Shown here: one piece after another, positions 7,248 through 14,980 of the stretch
How the letters are laid out: every line of letters starts with the position of its first letter
Numbering within the stretch: position 1 is the stretch's first letter
Assembly (NCBI GenBank): GCA_029007885.1
Contig: JAQXIR010000168.1
Location: forward strand, 1-44,324
Direction of reading: 5' to 3'
Source of the DNA: Lachnospiraceae bacterium
GTDB taxonomy: Bacteria > Bacillota > Clostridia > Lachnospirales > Lachnospiraceae
DNA length: 44,324 nucleotides
The notes under the pieces: generated by a model
The model's input: the letters and a program-made list of their open reading frames with translations, nothing else
The model's database searches: none
Told to the model about the DNA's origin: nothing
Made by a program: the position numbers and the translations under genes

Positions 7248-8873
7248 ATGCAGATGTATCGTCATGTAATCAAGCGTTTTTTGGACTTCATGCTGTCCTT
7301 AACAGCACTGATTCTGTTAAGCCCGCTATTTTTGATTGTTGCCGTAATGGTCCGGACAAAACTGGGTTCACCGGTGCTTTTCAAACAGGAGCGTCCCGGA
7401 AAGAATGAAAAAATATTTACCCTGTATAAATTCCGTACGATGACAGATCAAAAAGATGAAAACGGTCAGTTATTGCCGGATGAAGTGAGGCTTACGTCGT
7501 TTGGGAAATTTCTTCGCAGTACGAGTCTGGATGAACTGCCTGAGTTAATCAATATTTTAAAAGGGGAAATGAGCATTGTCGGACCGCGTCCGCTGCTTGT
7601 AAAATACCTTCCTCTTTACAATGAAACCCAGAAGCACCGTCACGATGTAAGACCGGGACTTACGGGACTTGCACAGATTAACGGGCGCAACGCAATTACT
7701 TGGGAGAATAAATTCGAATATGATGTGGAATATGTAAAAAATCTTTCGTTTGCATTGGATGTAAGTATTTTTTTCGGAACAATCCGCGCAGTATTAAAAC
7801 GTGAGGGAATCAACAGTGCAAATGATGCAACAATGGAGGCTTTTAAAGGAACGCGTATGAATATTCTGTTTTGCAGTGTGGGAAGAAGATGTGAACTGTT
7901 AAAGGATTTTCGCAATACATTAGGAGAAAATGTAAAAATTGTGGTAACGGATAACAGTGAGGTTGCGCCGGCAATGGCATTTGCTGACCGTGCTTATCTT
8001 GTACCGTTAATCAACGATGCTGCCTATATTCCGATGATTCTTGATATCTGCAAAAAGGAAAACATTCAGGCGGTGACAACGTTGATTGATCCGGAGATTA
8101 TGCTGCTTGCGGCTCATCGGGAAGAATTTGAAAAACTGGGCGTAACGGTTCTTGCTCCTTATGAAGAAACGGCACAGTTATGCTTTGATAAATTTAGGAT
8201 GTATCGTTTTCTGTCGGAAAAGGGGGTAAATACAGTAAGAACTTACGGTACATATGAAGAGTTTATGAAAGATTTTGAAAACGGAACGATTACATTTCCC
8301 GTATTCGTAAAACCGCGGACGGGCAGCGGAAGTGTCGGGGCAAGAAAAATCGATACACCGCAGCTGTTAAGACAGGTGACACAGGAAGATGAAAGTCTGA
8401 TTATTCAGGAACTGATGACGGGAAAAGACTTAGATGCAGATGTTTATGTTGACATCATCAGCCATAAACCGGTTGCTATTTTTTCCAAAAAGAAGCTTTC
8501 CACGACAATTGGGGGTGCCAATAAAACCATTTCTTTTAAGGATGAAGAATTATTCGCATTTATAAAAGAAATTCTGGCGCTCATGCGGTTTAACGGACCT
8601 CTTGATATGGACTTTTTCTATCAGGACGGAAAGTACTATCTGTCAGAGATTAACCCGCGTTTTGGCGGGGCATATCTACATGCATACGGTGCAGGTGTCG
8701 ATTTTATCAAGATGATTTACGAAAATGTAAAAGGACGTGAAAACAAAGAGGAAATCGGTAATTACGAAGAAGATATTGTCATGATGATGTATGACAGTGT
8801 GGTAATCAGAAAAAAGAGTGAGATTGAACAATCCATGATTCGTGAGGAAAACGATGAAAGTATTAATTCTTAG
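7248..8873 (+). CDS. PglC-like phosphoglycosyl transferase fused to an ATP-grasp ligase
   Basis: Residues 1-203 are a monotopic initiating sugar-phosphate transferase: one membrane-associated helix (about 10-35), KFRTM, the catalytic Asp95-Glu96 in SLDELP, GPRPL and RPGLTGLAQINGRN. It would load a diamino-trideoxyhexose phosphate onto undecaprenyl phosphate. Residue 204 is a Met that opens an ATP-grasp domain of the carbamoyl-phosphate-synthase-like type (about 204-530; FVKPRTGSGSVGA nucleotide loop, EINPRFGG metal-binding end). From memory, neisserial PglB2 has this same architecture and puts glycerate on the 4-amino group, so a similar N-acylation is inferred. There is no linker, and AAAGGA sits six bases before the internal ATG at 7857, so a free ATP-grasp protein of 338 residues could also be made. 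The main start has AGGAAAG upstream. Confidence 0.85.
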   Translation: MQMYRHVIKRFLDFMLSLTALILLSPLFLIVAVMVRTKLGSPVLFKQERPGKNEKIFTLYKFRTMTDQKDENGQLLPDEVRLTSFGKFLRSTSLDELPELINILKGEMSIVGPRPLLVKYLPLYNETQKHRHDVRPGLTGLAQINGRNAITWENKFEYDVEYVKNLSFALDVSIFFGTIRAVLKREGINSANDATMEAFKGTRMNILFCSVGRRCELLKDFRNTLGENVKIVVTDNSEVAPAMAFADRAYLVPLINDAAYIPMILDICKKENIQAVTTLIDPEIMLLAAHREEFEKLGVTVLAPYEETAQLCFDKFRMYRFLSEKGVNTVRTYGTYEEFMKDFENGTITFPVFVKPRTGSGSVGARKIDTPQLLRQVTQEDESLIIQELMTGKDLDADVYVDIISHKPVAIFSKKKLSTTIGGANKTISFKDEELFAFIKEILALMRFNGPLDMDFFYQDGKYYLSEINPRFGGAYLHAYGAGVDFIKMIYENVKGRENKEEIGNYEEDIVMMMYDSVVIRKKSEIEQSMIREENDESINS

Positions 8874-9957
8874 TAACTATGCAAACGGCCTATATCTGTT
8901 TCGAAAAGAACTGCTTTGCGCACTGCTTGAAAAGGGCTATGAAGTACTGGTTTCAGTACCGCAGGATGAAAACTGTGTAAAAATCGAAAATCTTGGCTGC
9001 AGACTGATACCGGTGAAACTGGAGCGCAGGGGCAATAATCCAATCAGGGATTATGCCCTTTTTAAGACTTACAGGAAATTACTTGATAAAGAGCGGCCTG
9101 CAGTGGTGTTGACCTATACGATAAAACCGAATTTATACGGTGGATTGGCGTGTAGGATGAAAGCAACTCCATATCTTGTTAATATTACAGGACTTGGGAC
9201 GGCACTTGAAAATCCCGGAATGCTTGGCAGAATTCTGCTTCATTTCTATAAAATATCTACAAAGAGAGCAAATTGCGTGTTTTTCCAGAATGACGGAAAC
9301 AGACAATTTATGCAGGAAAGAGGAATTGCTACAGAAAACAGCAGACTCTTACCGGGTTCCGGTGTAAATCTAAAGGAGCATCCGGCCGCACCGTATCCTA
9401 CGGAAGATAAAGGAATTATTTTTCTTGCCGTTCTTCGAATTATGAAAGATAAGGGAATCGAAGAATATCTGGCAGCTGCAGAAAGGATAAAAAGAGAGTA
9501 TCCGGACACACACTTCTATCTTGTCGGTGAGTATGAAGAAGAGACACGGGAACTTTACGAACCTCTTATTTTAAAACTATCTGATATGGGAATTATCCGT
9601 TACTTTGGACATATTGATAATGTACCAAAAGTTATGGCGGAAAGCCACGTAATTGTTCACCCTTCGTATCATGAAGGGCTGTCCAATGTTTTACTGGAGG
9701 CAGCAGCGGCTGCAAGACCGGTCCTTGCATCCGATATACCGGGATGTCGGGAAACACTCATGCCGGGACTAAGCGGTATTCTGTTTCAGCCAAAAGATAC
9801 GGAAAGCCTTGTACAGGCAATCAAAACAATCCTTTCCTACTCCGAAACAGATCGCCGGGAAATGGGACAGCAGGGAAGAGAATATGTTGAGGCAGTTTTT
9901 GACCGTAAAAAAGTAACTGCCGCATACTTAGAAGAAATTTCTAAGATTCTGTCATAG
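8854..9957 (+). CDS. GT4 glycosyltransferase, PglA-like
   Basis: This 367-residue GT-B fold glycosyltransferase resembles PglA-type enzymes that add the second sugar to the lipid-linked diamino sugar. The N-terminal half has the characteristic TYTIKPNLYGG and NITGLGT motifs; the donor half has HPSYHEGLSNVLLEAAA, the E-x7-E pattern of GT4. The ORF track begins at a GTG (8842), but the ATG at 8854 has GAGG six bases upstream and gives the family-like MKVLILSNYANG start. It overlaps the previous gene by 20 bases, suggesting translational coupling. The stop codon lies within a 15-bp hairpin. Confidence 0.87.
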   Translation: MKVLILSNYANGLYLFRKELLCALLEKGYEVLVSVPQDENCVKIENLGCRLIPVKLERRGNNPIRDYALFKTYRKLLDKERPAVVLTYTIKPNLYGGLACRMKATPYLVNITGLGTALENPGMLGRILLHFYKISTKRANCVFFQNDGNRQFMQERGIATENSRLLPGSGVNLKEHPAAPYPTEDKGIIFLAVLRIMKDKGIEEYLAAAERIKREYPDTHFYLVGEYEEETRELYEPLILKLSDMGIIRYFGHIDNVPKVMAESHVIVHPSYHEGLSNVLLEAAAAARPVLASDIPGCRETLMPGLSGILFQPKDTESLVQAIKTILSYSETDRREMGQQGREYVEAVFDRKKVTAAYLEEISKILS

Positions 9958-9974
9958 TATATGACAGAATCTTA
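9942..9974 (+). terminator. 15-bp perfect stem-loop across a stop codon, possible attenuator
   Basis: TAAGATTCTGTCATA and TATGACAGAATCTTA pair perfectly around a 3-base loop and include the TAG of the preceding GT4 gene. There is no T-run after it (AAAATAGG follows), so it may be an RNA processing or 3'-stabilising hairpin instead of an efficient terminator. Confidence 0.5.
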
Positions 9975-10005
9975 AAAATAGGGGGTAACATTTGCAGGAG
10001 CCATA

Positions 10006-10014
10006 TGCTATAAT
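10006..10014 (+). promoter_or_regulatory. Extended -10 promoter before the TviB-like gene
   Basis: TGCTATAAT is a perfect extended -10 element. The -35 position (TAACAT at 17-base spacing) is poor. It lies 32 bases after the preceding hairpin and 40 bases before the next ATG, so the sugar dehydrogenase could be transcribed separately. Confidence 0.6.
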
Positions 10015-10053
10015 ATGTCCAGAATGTAATCTCAAACAAGAATGGAGAACATC

Positions 10054-11370
10054 ATGAGTTTATATGAAAAAATCGTTAAAGGTGAAGAAAAAATATCATT
10101 AGTGGGACTTGGCTATGTTGGTATGCCGATTGCCGTAGCATTTGCAAGAAAGGTAAATGTAATAGGATATGATTTAAATGCCGAGAAAATCAAACTTTAC
10201 AAATCCGGCATTGATCCGACAAATGAAGTCGGCAACGAAGTAATTAGGAATACAAAAGTAGAATTTACTTCCGATGAAACAAAATTGCGTGAAGCAAAAT
10301 TTCACATCGTAGCAGTACCGACACCGGTAAATGACGACCATACACCGGATTTATCTCCGGTAGAAGGTGCAAGTAAAATTTTAGGACGTAATCTTACAAA
10401 AGGCTCCATTGTTGTATTTGAATCAACAGTTTATCCCGGTGTAACGGAAGATATCTGTGTTCCGATTTTAGAAAAAGAATCCGGATTAAAATGTGGAGTG
10501 GATTTCAAAATCGGATATTCTCCGGAACGAATCAATCCGGGTGATAAAGTACACAGACTGGAAACCATTACAAAAATTGTATCCGGTATGGACGAAGAGA
10601 CACTTAATGAAGTCGCAAGTGTTTATGAACTGGTAGTGGAAGCAGGGGTTCACCGTGCAGAATCCATTAAAGTGGCAGAAGCGGCAAAAGTAATTGAAAA
10701 CAGCCAGAGAGATATCAACATTGCATTTATGAATGAACTTTCCATTATTTTCAATAAAATGGGAATTGACACGAAGGCAGTATTGGAAGCAGCCGGAACA
10801 AAATGGAATTTCTTAAAATTCTCACCGGGACTTGTAGGAGGACACTGTATCGGTGTAGATCCGTATTATCTGACTTACAAGGCAGAAGAACTGGGGTACC
10901 ATTCACAGATTATCTTATCCGGCAGAAGAATTAATGATGATATGGGAAAATATGTGGCAGAAAGTGTAGTGAAAAAAATGATTGCCGCAGACCTTCCGGT
11001 CAGAAATGCAAGAGTGGCAATTCTTGGATTTACATTTAAAGAAAATTGTCCGGATACCAGAAATACAAAAGTAATCGATATCTATAAAGAACTTGGCGAA
11101 TACGGTATTACACCGGTTGTTGTAGATACAACGGCAGATGCTGGAGAGGCAAAGAGACTTTATGGTATTACATTTGCTTCGATGGAAGATATCAAGGATA
11201 TGGATGCAGTGATTATTGCGGTTGCTCATTCGGATTTCCTGAAATTTACCAAAAAAGAGATTGAAGGATTCTTTAATCCGTCAAATCCTGTTAAGGTTTT
11301 AGCCGACATCAAAGGAATTCTTAATCGGAAAGAATATTTGACTAAAGATTTTTCCTATTTCAGATTGTAG
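10054..11370 (+). CDS. Nucleotide-sugar dehydrogenase (TviB-like)
   Basis: This 438-residue UDP-sugar 6-dehydrogenase would oxidise UDP-GlcNAc (or UDP-GalNAc) at C6 to the uronic acid with two NAD+. The Rossmann motif is LVGLGYVG (about 16-23), the family hinge is AEAAKVIENSQRDINIA, and the catalytic cysteine is in GGHCIGVDPYYL (Cys265). The ORF-track ATG at 10042 overlaps the ribosome site; TGGAGAA sits four bases before the ATG at 10054, so that start is used. The TviC-like epimerase two genes later and the AsnB-type amidotransferase after it suggest UDP-GalNAcA and its amide as products. UDP-glucose dehydrogenase is less likely because the sequence resembles the TviB/WbpA/WbpO branch. Confidence 0.88.
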   Translation: MSLYEKIVKGEEKISLVGLGYVGMPIAVAFARKVNVIGYDLNAEKIKLYKSGIDPTNEVGNEVIRNTKVEFTSDETKLREAKFHIVAVPTPVNDDHTPDLSPVEGASKILGRNLTKGSIVVFESTVYPGVTEDICVPILEKESGLKCGVDFKIGYSPERINPGDKVHRLETITKIVSGMDEETLNEVASVYELVVEAGVHRAESIKVAEAAKVIENSQRDINIAFMNELSIIFNKMGIDTKAVLEAAGTKWNFLKFSPGLVGGHCIGVDPYYLTYKAEELGYHSQIILSGRRINDDMGKYVAESVVKKMIAADLPVRNARVAILGFTFKENCPDTRNTKVIDIYKELGEYGITPVVVDTTADAGEAKRLYGITFASMEDIKDMDAVIIAVAHSDFLKFTKKEIEGFFNPSNPVKVLADIKGILNRKEYLTKDFSYFRL

Positions 11371-11394
11371 GACAGGCTTAATAAGATAGAAACA

Positions 11395-11435
11395 ATACCG
11401 GGGGCTCTTGAAAAACCAGTGGCTCCCGGTATTTC
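11395..11435 (+). terminator. Weak rho-independent terminator inside cluster I
   Basis: ATACCGGGGGCT and GGCTCCCGGTAT pair (about 12 bp with one G-U and one mismatch) around a 14-base A-rich loop, followed by only TTTCT. It lies just after the sugar dehydrogenase gene. Being inside a same-strand gene series it may act as an attenuator. Confidence 0.55.
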
Positions 11436-11478
11436 TGATAAATATTGCATGATAATTTTGGAAAGGCAGGATCAACCG

Positions 11479-12876
11479 ATGAAGGTACAGGCATCCCGAT
11501 TTTTCAGAAAAAAAGCAGACTGTTTTGTGTTTGCCGGATTATGGATATTGTTCGGCTATTTTTTCCTATTCCGGGAAGTAAAGGAATTGGGGGATAGTTT
11601 TCAATATTTGAACCAAATGATATCCAGAGAACCGGTATATGCACTTCTGCTACAAATACTGACCAAATTGTTTGGGGAGCATTATACGATTCCACTTTCC
11701 TTTTTACAGAATATTTTGGCAATTATCAGCACATATTGGTTATACTACCGGATTACGGAACTTTTTTCATTCAATCCGGTGTTTGAAACAGGATGTGCAA
11801 TAATTCTTGTTTCTCCGCATCTGATTACTCCGTTTGCGGCAAAAAGCGGAATGATTATTACAAATTCCGTGCTGACAGAAGGAATTGCACTTTCTCTCTA
11901 TTATATTTGGGCGGGAATGCTTCTGACACTTTTGCTTGACCGATATGAAAAGAAAAAAGGCAAAAGAATCATTACGATTATGCTGCTTTCCGTGTTTTTA
12001 TCTATGATACGGGGGCAGTTGATGATTTGTATTATCGTCTGGATGATTGTGACGGGCTGGTGCATGATTAGGGACGGAAAATATAAGCAGATACTACTTG
12101 TTGTGGTTGCGACGGCACTGTGTTTTGTGGGAAAGACACAACTGACGAAGTGTTATAATTATCTGGAGTCGGGACTATATGTAAATACAGTTTCCTCCAA
12201 ACCGATGATTCTTTCCAATCTGCTTTATTTATCCGATACGGAAGACGGAAAACAGATTGAAGATGAAAGGTTACGAAAAGCTTATGAAAATATGGTTTCG
12301 GAGGTAGAAAAACAAGGACTTTCCGTAAAGAATGCCAAGGGGAATCTGTTACAGCGTGCACAGTTTCATGAATCAGGACACGAGACGATTAATTTTGACA
12401 TTATTGTACCGAATCTAAATCAGTATATTTCATATAAGTATGGGATAACAGAAAGTGATTATCAAAGACTTCTTATAAAACAGGATGAATATGCAGGAGA
12501 AATCTTCCAAGCGGTTATCGGGAAGAACATACCGGCTTTTCTGAAAAATTATTTTGTCATCGCATCTTTGGGGTTTGTAAGAAGTGTGGCAATAGACCGT
12601 GCTTTCCTGCCATATTTTGCAGTTGCAGTGTATCTACTTGTAGTTATCTTAATACTGCTTCTTCTCATGAAAAATCACAGAAGTCCTTCGGCATGGTTTA
12701 TGCTTTTTGTGCTTTTACTGATTTGTGGGACTGTATTTGGAACATCAATTATGATAGAATGTATCTCAAGGTATATGATTTATAATCTTCCGCTGTTCTA
12801 CATTGCAGGTATGACAATGCTTGTGGAATTTGGGGATAGCAGAAAAATGAAAGGAAAAAAAGAAAATGGGATATAA
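11479..12876 (+). CDS. Polytopic membrane protein, possible GT-C glycosyltransferase
   Basis: I do not recognise a precise family. The 465-residue product has about ten hydrophobic segments and no large soluble domain. An early extracytoplasmic D-S-F-Q-Y followed by REPVYALLLQILTKLFGE resembles the Asp-containing first loop and R-E-P motif of GT-C polyprenyl-phosphate-sugar-dependent transferases, which is the basis for the tentative call. A loop near 245-375 is hydrophilic. The ORF-track start at 11419 lies in a terminator hairpin; AGGA is seven bases before the ATG at 11479. It overlaps the epimerase gene by 11 bases. A flippase or polymerase role cannot be excluded, and cluster I otherwise lacks a recognisable flippase. 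Confidence 0.55.
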   Translation: MKVQASRFFRKKADCFVFAGLWILFGYFFLFREVKELGDSFQYLNQMISREPVYALLLQILTKLFGEHYTIPLSFLQNILAIISTYWLYYRITELFSFNPVFETGCAIILVSPHLITPFAAKSGMIITNSVLTEGIALSLYYIWAGMLLTLLLDRYEKKKGKRIITIMLLSVFLSMIRGQLMICIIVWMIVTGWCMIRDGKYKQILLVVVATALCFVGKTQLTKCYNYLESGLYVNTVSSKPMILSNLLYLSDTEDGKQIEDERLRKAYENMVSEVEKQGLSVKNAKGNLLQRAQFHESGHETINFDIIVPNLNQYISYKYGITESDYQRLLIKQDEYAGEIFQAVIGKNIPAFLKNYFVIASLGFVRSVAIDRAFLPYFAVAVYLLVVILILLLLMKNHRSPSAWFMLFVLLLICGTVFGTSIMIECISRYMIYNLPLFYIAGMTMLVEFGDSRKMKGKKENGI

Positions 12877-13840
12877 GAATTTACAATTTCCGAAGGAATC
12901 TGTATTTTTAGTAACAGGAGGAGCAGGATTCATCGGTTCGAATCTTTGTGAAGCACTGACGGATATGGGTTATACCGTACGTTGCCTTGATGATTTATCT
13001 ACCGGTAAACAGGCTAACGTAGATCTTCTGATTGACAGACCGAATTATACGTTTATAAAAGGAGATATCCGCAATCTGGATACTTGTATGGAAGCCTGCA
13101 AGGGAGTCGATTATGTCTTGAATCAGGCAGCATGGGGAAGTGTTCCGAGAAGCATCGCAATGCCCCTTTTGTACGAAGAAATCAATATTCGGGGAACACT
13201 TAATATGATGGAAGCCGCAAGACAAAGCGGAGTAAAGAAATTTGTGTACGCATCCAGTTCTTCCGTATACGGTGATCATCCGGTACTGCCGAAGGTAGAA
13301 GGACAGGAAGGTAATTTATTATCTCCCTACGCCCTTACCAAAAGAGTAGATGAGGAATACGGAAAACTTTATCATAAACTCTACGGACTTGACACATACG
13401 GTCTTCGCTACTTCAATGTGTTCGGCAGAAGACAGGATCCGGACGGAGCTTATGCAGCGGTTATCCCAAAATTCTTAAAACAGCTTATGAATGATGAAGT
13501 TCCGACGATAAATGGCGACGGAAAGCAGTCAAGAGACTTTACTTATATTGATAATGTTATTGAAGCAAACTTAAAGGCATGTCTGGCACCGTCAGAGGCA
13601 GCCGGCAATGCGTTCAATATTGCATACGGCGGACGGGAATATCTGATTGATATTTACTATGATCTTTGCAAGGCACTCGGAAAAGAAATTGAGCCGAACT
13701 TCGGACCGGACAGACCGGGGGATATTAAACATTCCAATGCAGATATCAGCAAAGCGAAAAAACTACTCGGATATGACCCGGATTATGATTTCGAAAAAGG
13801 AATCAAACTGGCAATTGACTGGTATAAAGAGAACCTATAG
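12866..13840 (+). CDS. UDP-N-acetylhexosamine(uronate) 4-epimerase, TviC/WbpP-like
   Basis: This 324-residue extended SDR would interconvert C4 of a UDP-N-acetyl sugar. It shows VTGGAGFIGSN at the N terminus (about 16-26), ASSSSVYGD with the catalytic Ser, and SPYALTKR with the Tyr-x3-Lys pair; YFNVFGRRQDP and SRDFTYIDNV are typical of WbpP/TviC. With the TviB-like dehydrogenase it forms the pair that makes UDP-GalNAcA in Vi antigen and Pseudomonas O6 pathways. The start overlaps the preceding gene, with AAGGA ten bases upstream. A UDP-glucose 4-epimerase activity is possible but the family resemblance is to the GlcNAc-type enzymes. Confidence 0.88.
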   Translation: MGYKNLQFPKESVFLVTGGAGFIGSNLCEALTDMGYTVRCLDDLSTGKQANVDLLIDRPNYTFIKGDIRNLDTCMEACKGVDYVLNQAAWGSVPRSIAMPLLYEEINIRGTLNMMEAARQSGVKKFVYASSSSVYGDHPVLPKVEGQEGNLLSPYALTKRVDEEYGKLYHKLYGLDTYGLRYFNVFGRRQDPDGAYAAVIPKFLKQLMNDEVPTINGDGKQSRDFTYIDNVIEANLKACLAPSEAAGNAFNIAYGGREYLIDIYYDLCKALGKEIEPNFGPDRPGDIKHSNADISKAKKLLGYDPDYDFEKGIKLAIDWYKENL

Positions 13841-13851
13841 GAGAACAGACT

Positions 13852-14940
13852 GTGAAAAAAATTGCTTTCCTTACGCTTTCTCTTATGAGAGGAGGAGCAG
13901 AAGGTGTAATCGCCAGACTTTGCAATGACTATCTGGCAGAAAAATATCAGATTACGATTATTACATGCAGAAACTGTAAGATAGAGTATCAGATGGATGA
14001 GCGTATTCGAGTGATATGTATTGAAAAGCAGGAAGCTTCTTACCGGAATATGCCGGAACGATTTTTGAAGCGGAGAAGCCTGTTAAAAGGTGTTTTACAG
14101 GAAATTGAGCCGGATTTGTTAATTAGTTTTCTACCGGAACCCAATTTTTTGGCACTTAGTCTGAAAAAGCATTTTCACTTTCCGATGATTATTTCAGTTC
14201 GTAATGATCCGAAAGAAGAATATAAAAAAGGAATCTACCACATGCTGATGAAATATTTTTATCCAAAGGCAGACGGGGCAGTATTTCAGACAGAACAGGC
14301 AAGGGAGTATTTCAAATTTGCAGAAAACCTTTACAAGCATTCTTCCGTTATTGAAAATCCGCTCGGAAATCAATTTTGTTATTTAAAACCGGCGACAGAA
14401 CGGGAAAAAGTAATTGTAAACGTCGGCAGATTGGATTACCAAAAAAATCAACAGATGCTGATGCAGGCATTCGCAGAAATGGCCGATGAAATTCCTTCTT
14501 ATGTCCTTAAAATATATGGCTCCGGAAAATTGAAGGAAACACTGCAACAGCAGATTGTGGATTCTAAAATGGAACAGCGCATTATCCTTTGCGGAAATGT
14601 AGCCGATTTGAAAGAACAGATACAAAATGCCGCATTGTTTGTATTATGCTCGGATTATGAAGGAATGCCGAATTCTCTTATGGAAGCAATGGCGATGGGA
14701 ATTCCGTGTATAGCAACCGACTGCCCATGCGGAGGACCGAAATATTTGATTGAAGACGGTGTTAACGGAAAACTGATACCGGTCAACGACAAAGAGGAAT
14801 TGATACGGGCAGTAAAGCAGATGCTGGGAGACACACAGTACTCACAGAGAATGGCAGAAAATGCTGTTGAGCGTATGAAAGAATTGTATCCGGAAAAGAT
14901 TTATGCCAAATGGGATACCTATATAAAAAATTATCTATAA
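13852..14940 (+). CDS. GT4 glycosyltransferase, PglH/PglJ-like
   Basis: This 362-residue cytoplasmic GT4 enzyme starts with GTG, with AGGAG eight bases upstream. The acceptor half opens with LTLSLMRGGAEGVIARL, and the donor half has SDYEGMPNSLMEAMAMG (E-x7-E) and the ATDCPCGGPKYLI stretch found in N-acetylgalactosaminyltransferases of the PglH/PglJ type. It would add a HexNAc-like residue to the lipid-linked oligosaccharide. It belongs to a set of related GT4s in this window (28449 and 29528 share the DCPCGGP element). Acceptor and linkage cannot be read from sequence. Confidence 0.85.
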   Translation: MKKIAFLTLSLMRGGAEGVIARLCNDYLAEKYQITIITCRNCKIEYQMDERIRVICIEKQEASYRNMPERFLKRRSLLKGVLQEIEPDLLISFLPEPNFLALSLKKHFHFPMIISVRNDPKEEYKKGIYHMLMKYFYPKADGAVFQTEQAREYFKFAENLYKHSSVIENPLGNQFCYLKPATEREKVIVNVGRLDYQKNQQMLMQAFAEMADEIPSYVLKIYGSGKLKETLQQQIVDSKMEQRIILCGNVADLKEQIQNAALFVLCSDYEGMPNSLMEAMAMGIPCIATDCPCGGPKYLIEDGVNGKLIPVNDKEELIRAVKQMLGDTQYSQRMAENAVERMKELYPEKIYAKWDTYIKNYL

Positions 14941-14980
14941 ACCGGCATTCTCAGAGAATATTGGATGAAAGGGTTGTAGA

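Noticed and set aside
11419-11478. Earlier start for the membrane protein at 11479
   Set aside because: That ATG is within a terminator-like hairpin and has no ribosome site, while the later ATG has AGGA seven bases upstream.
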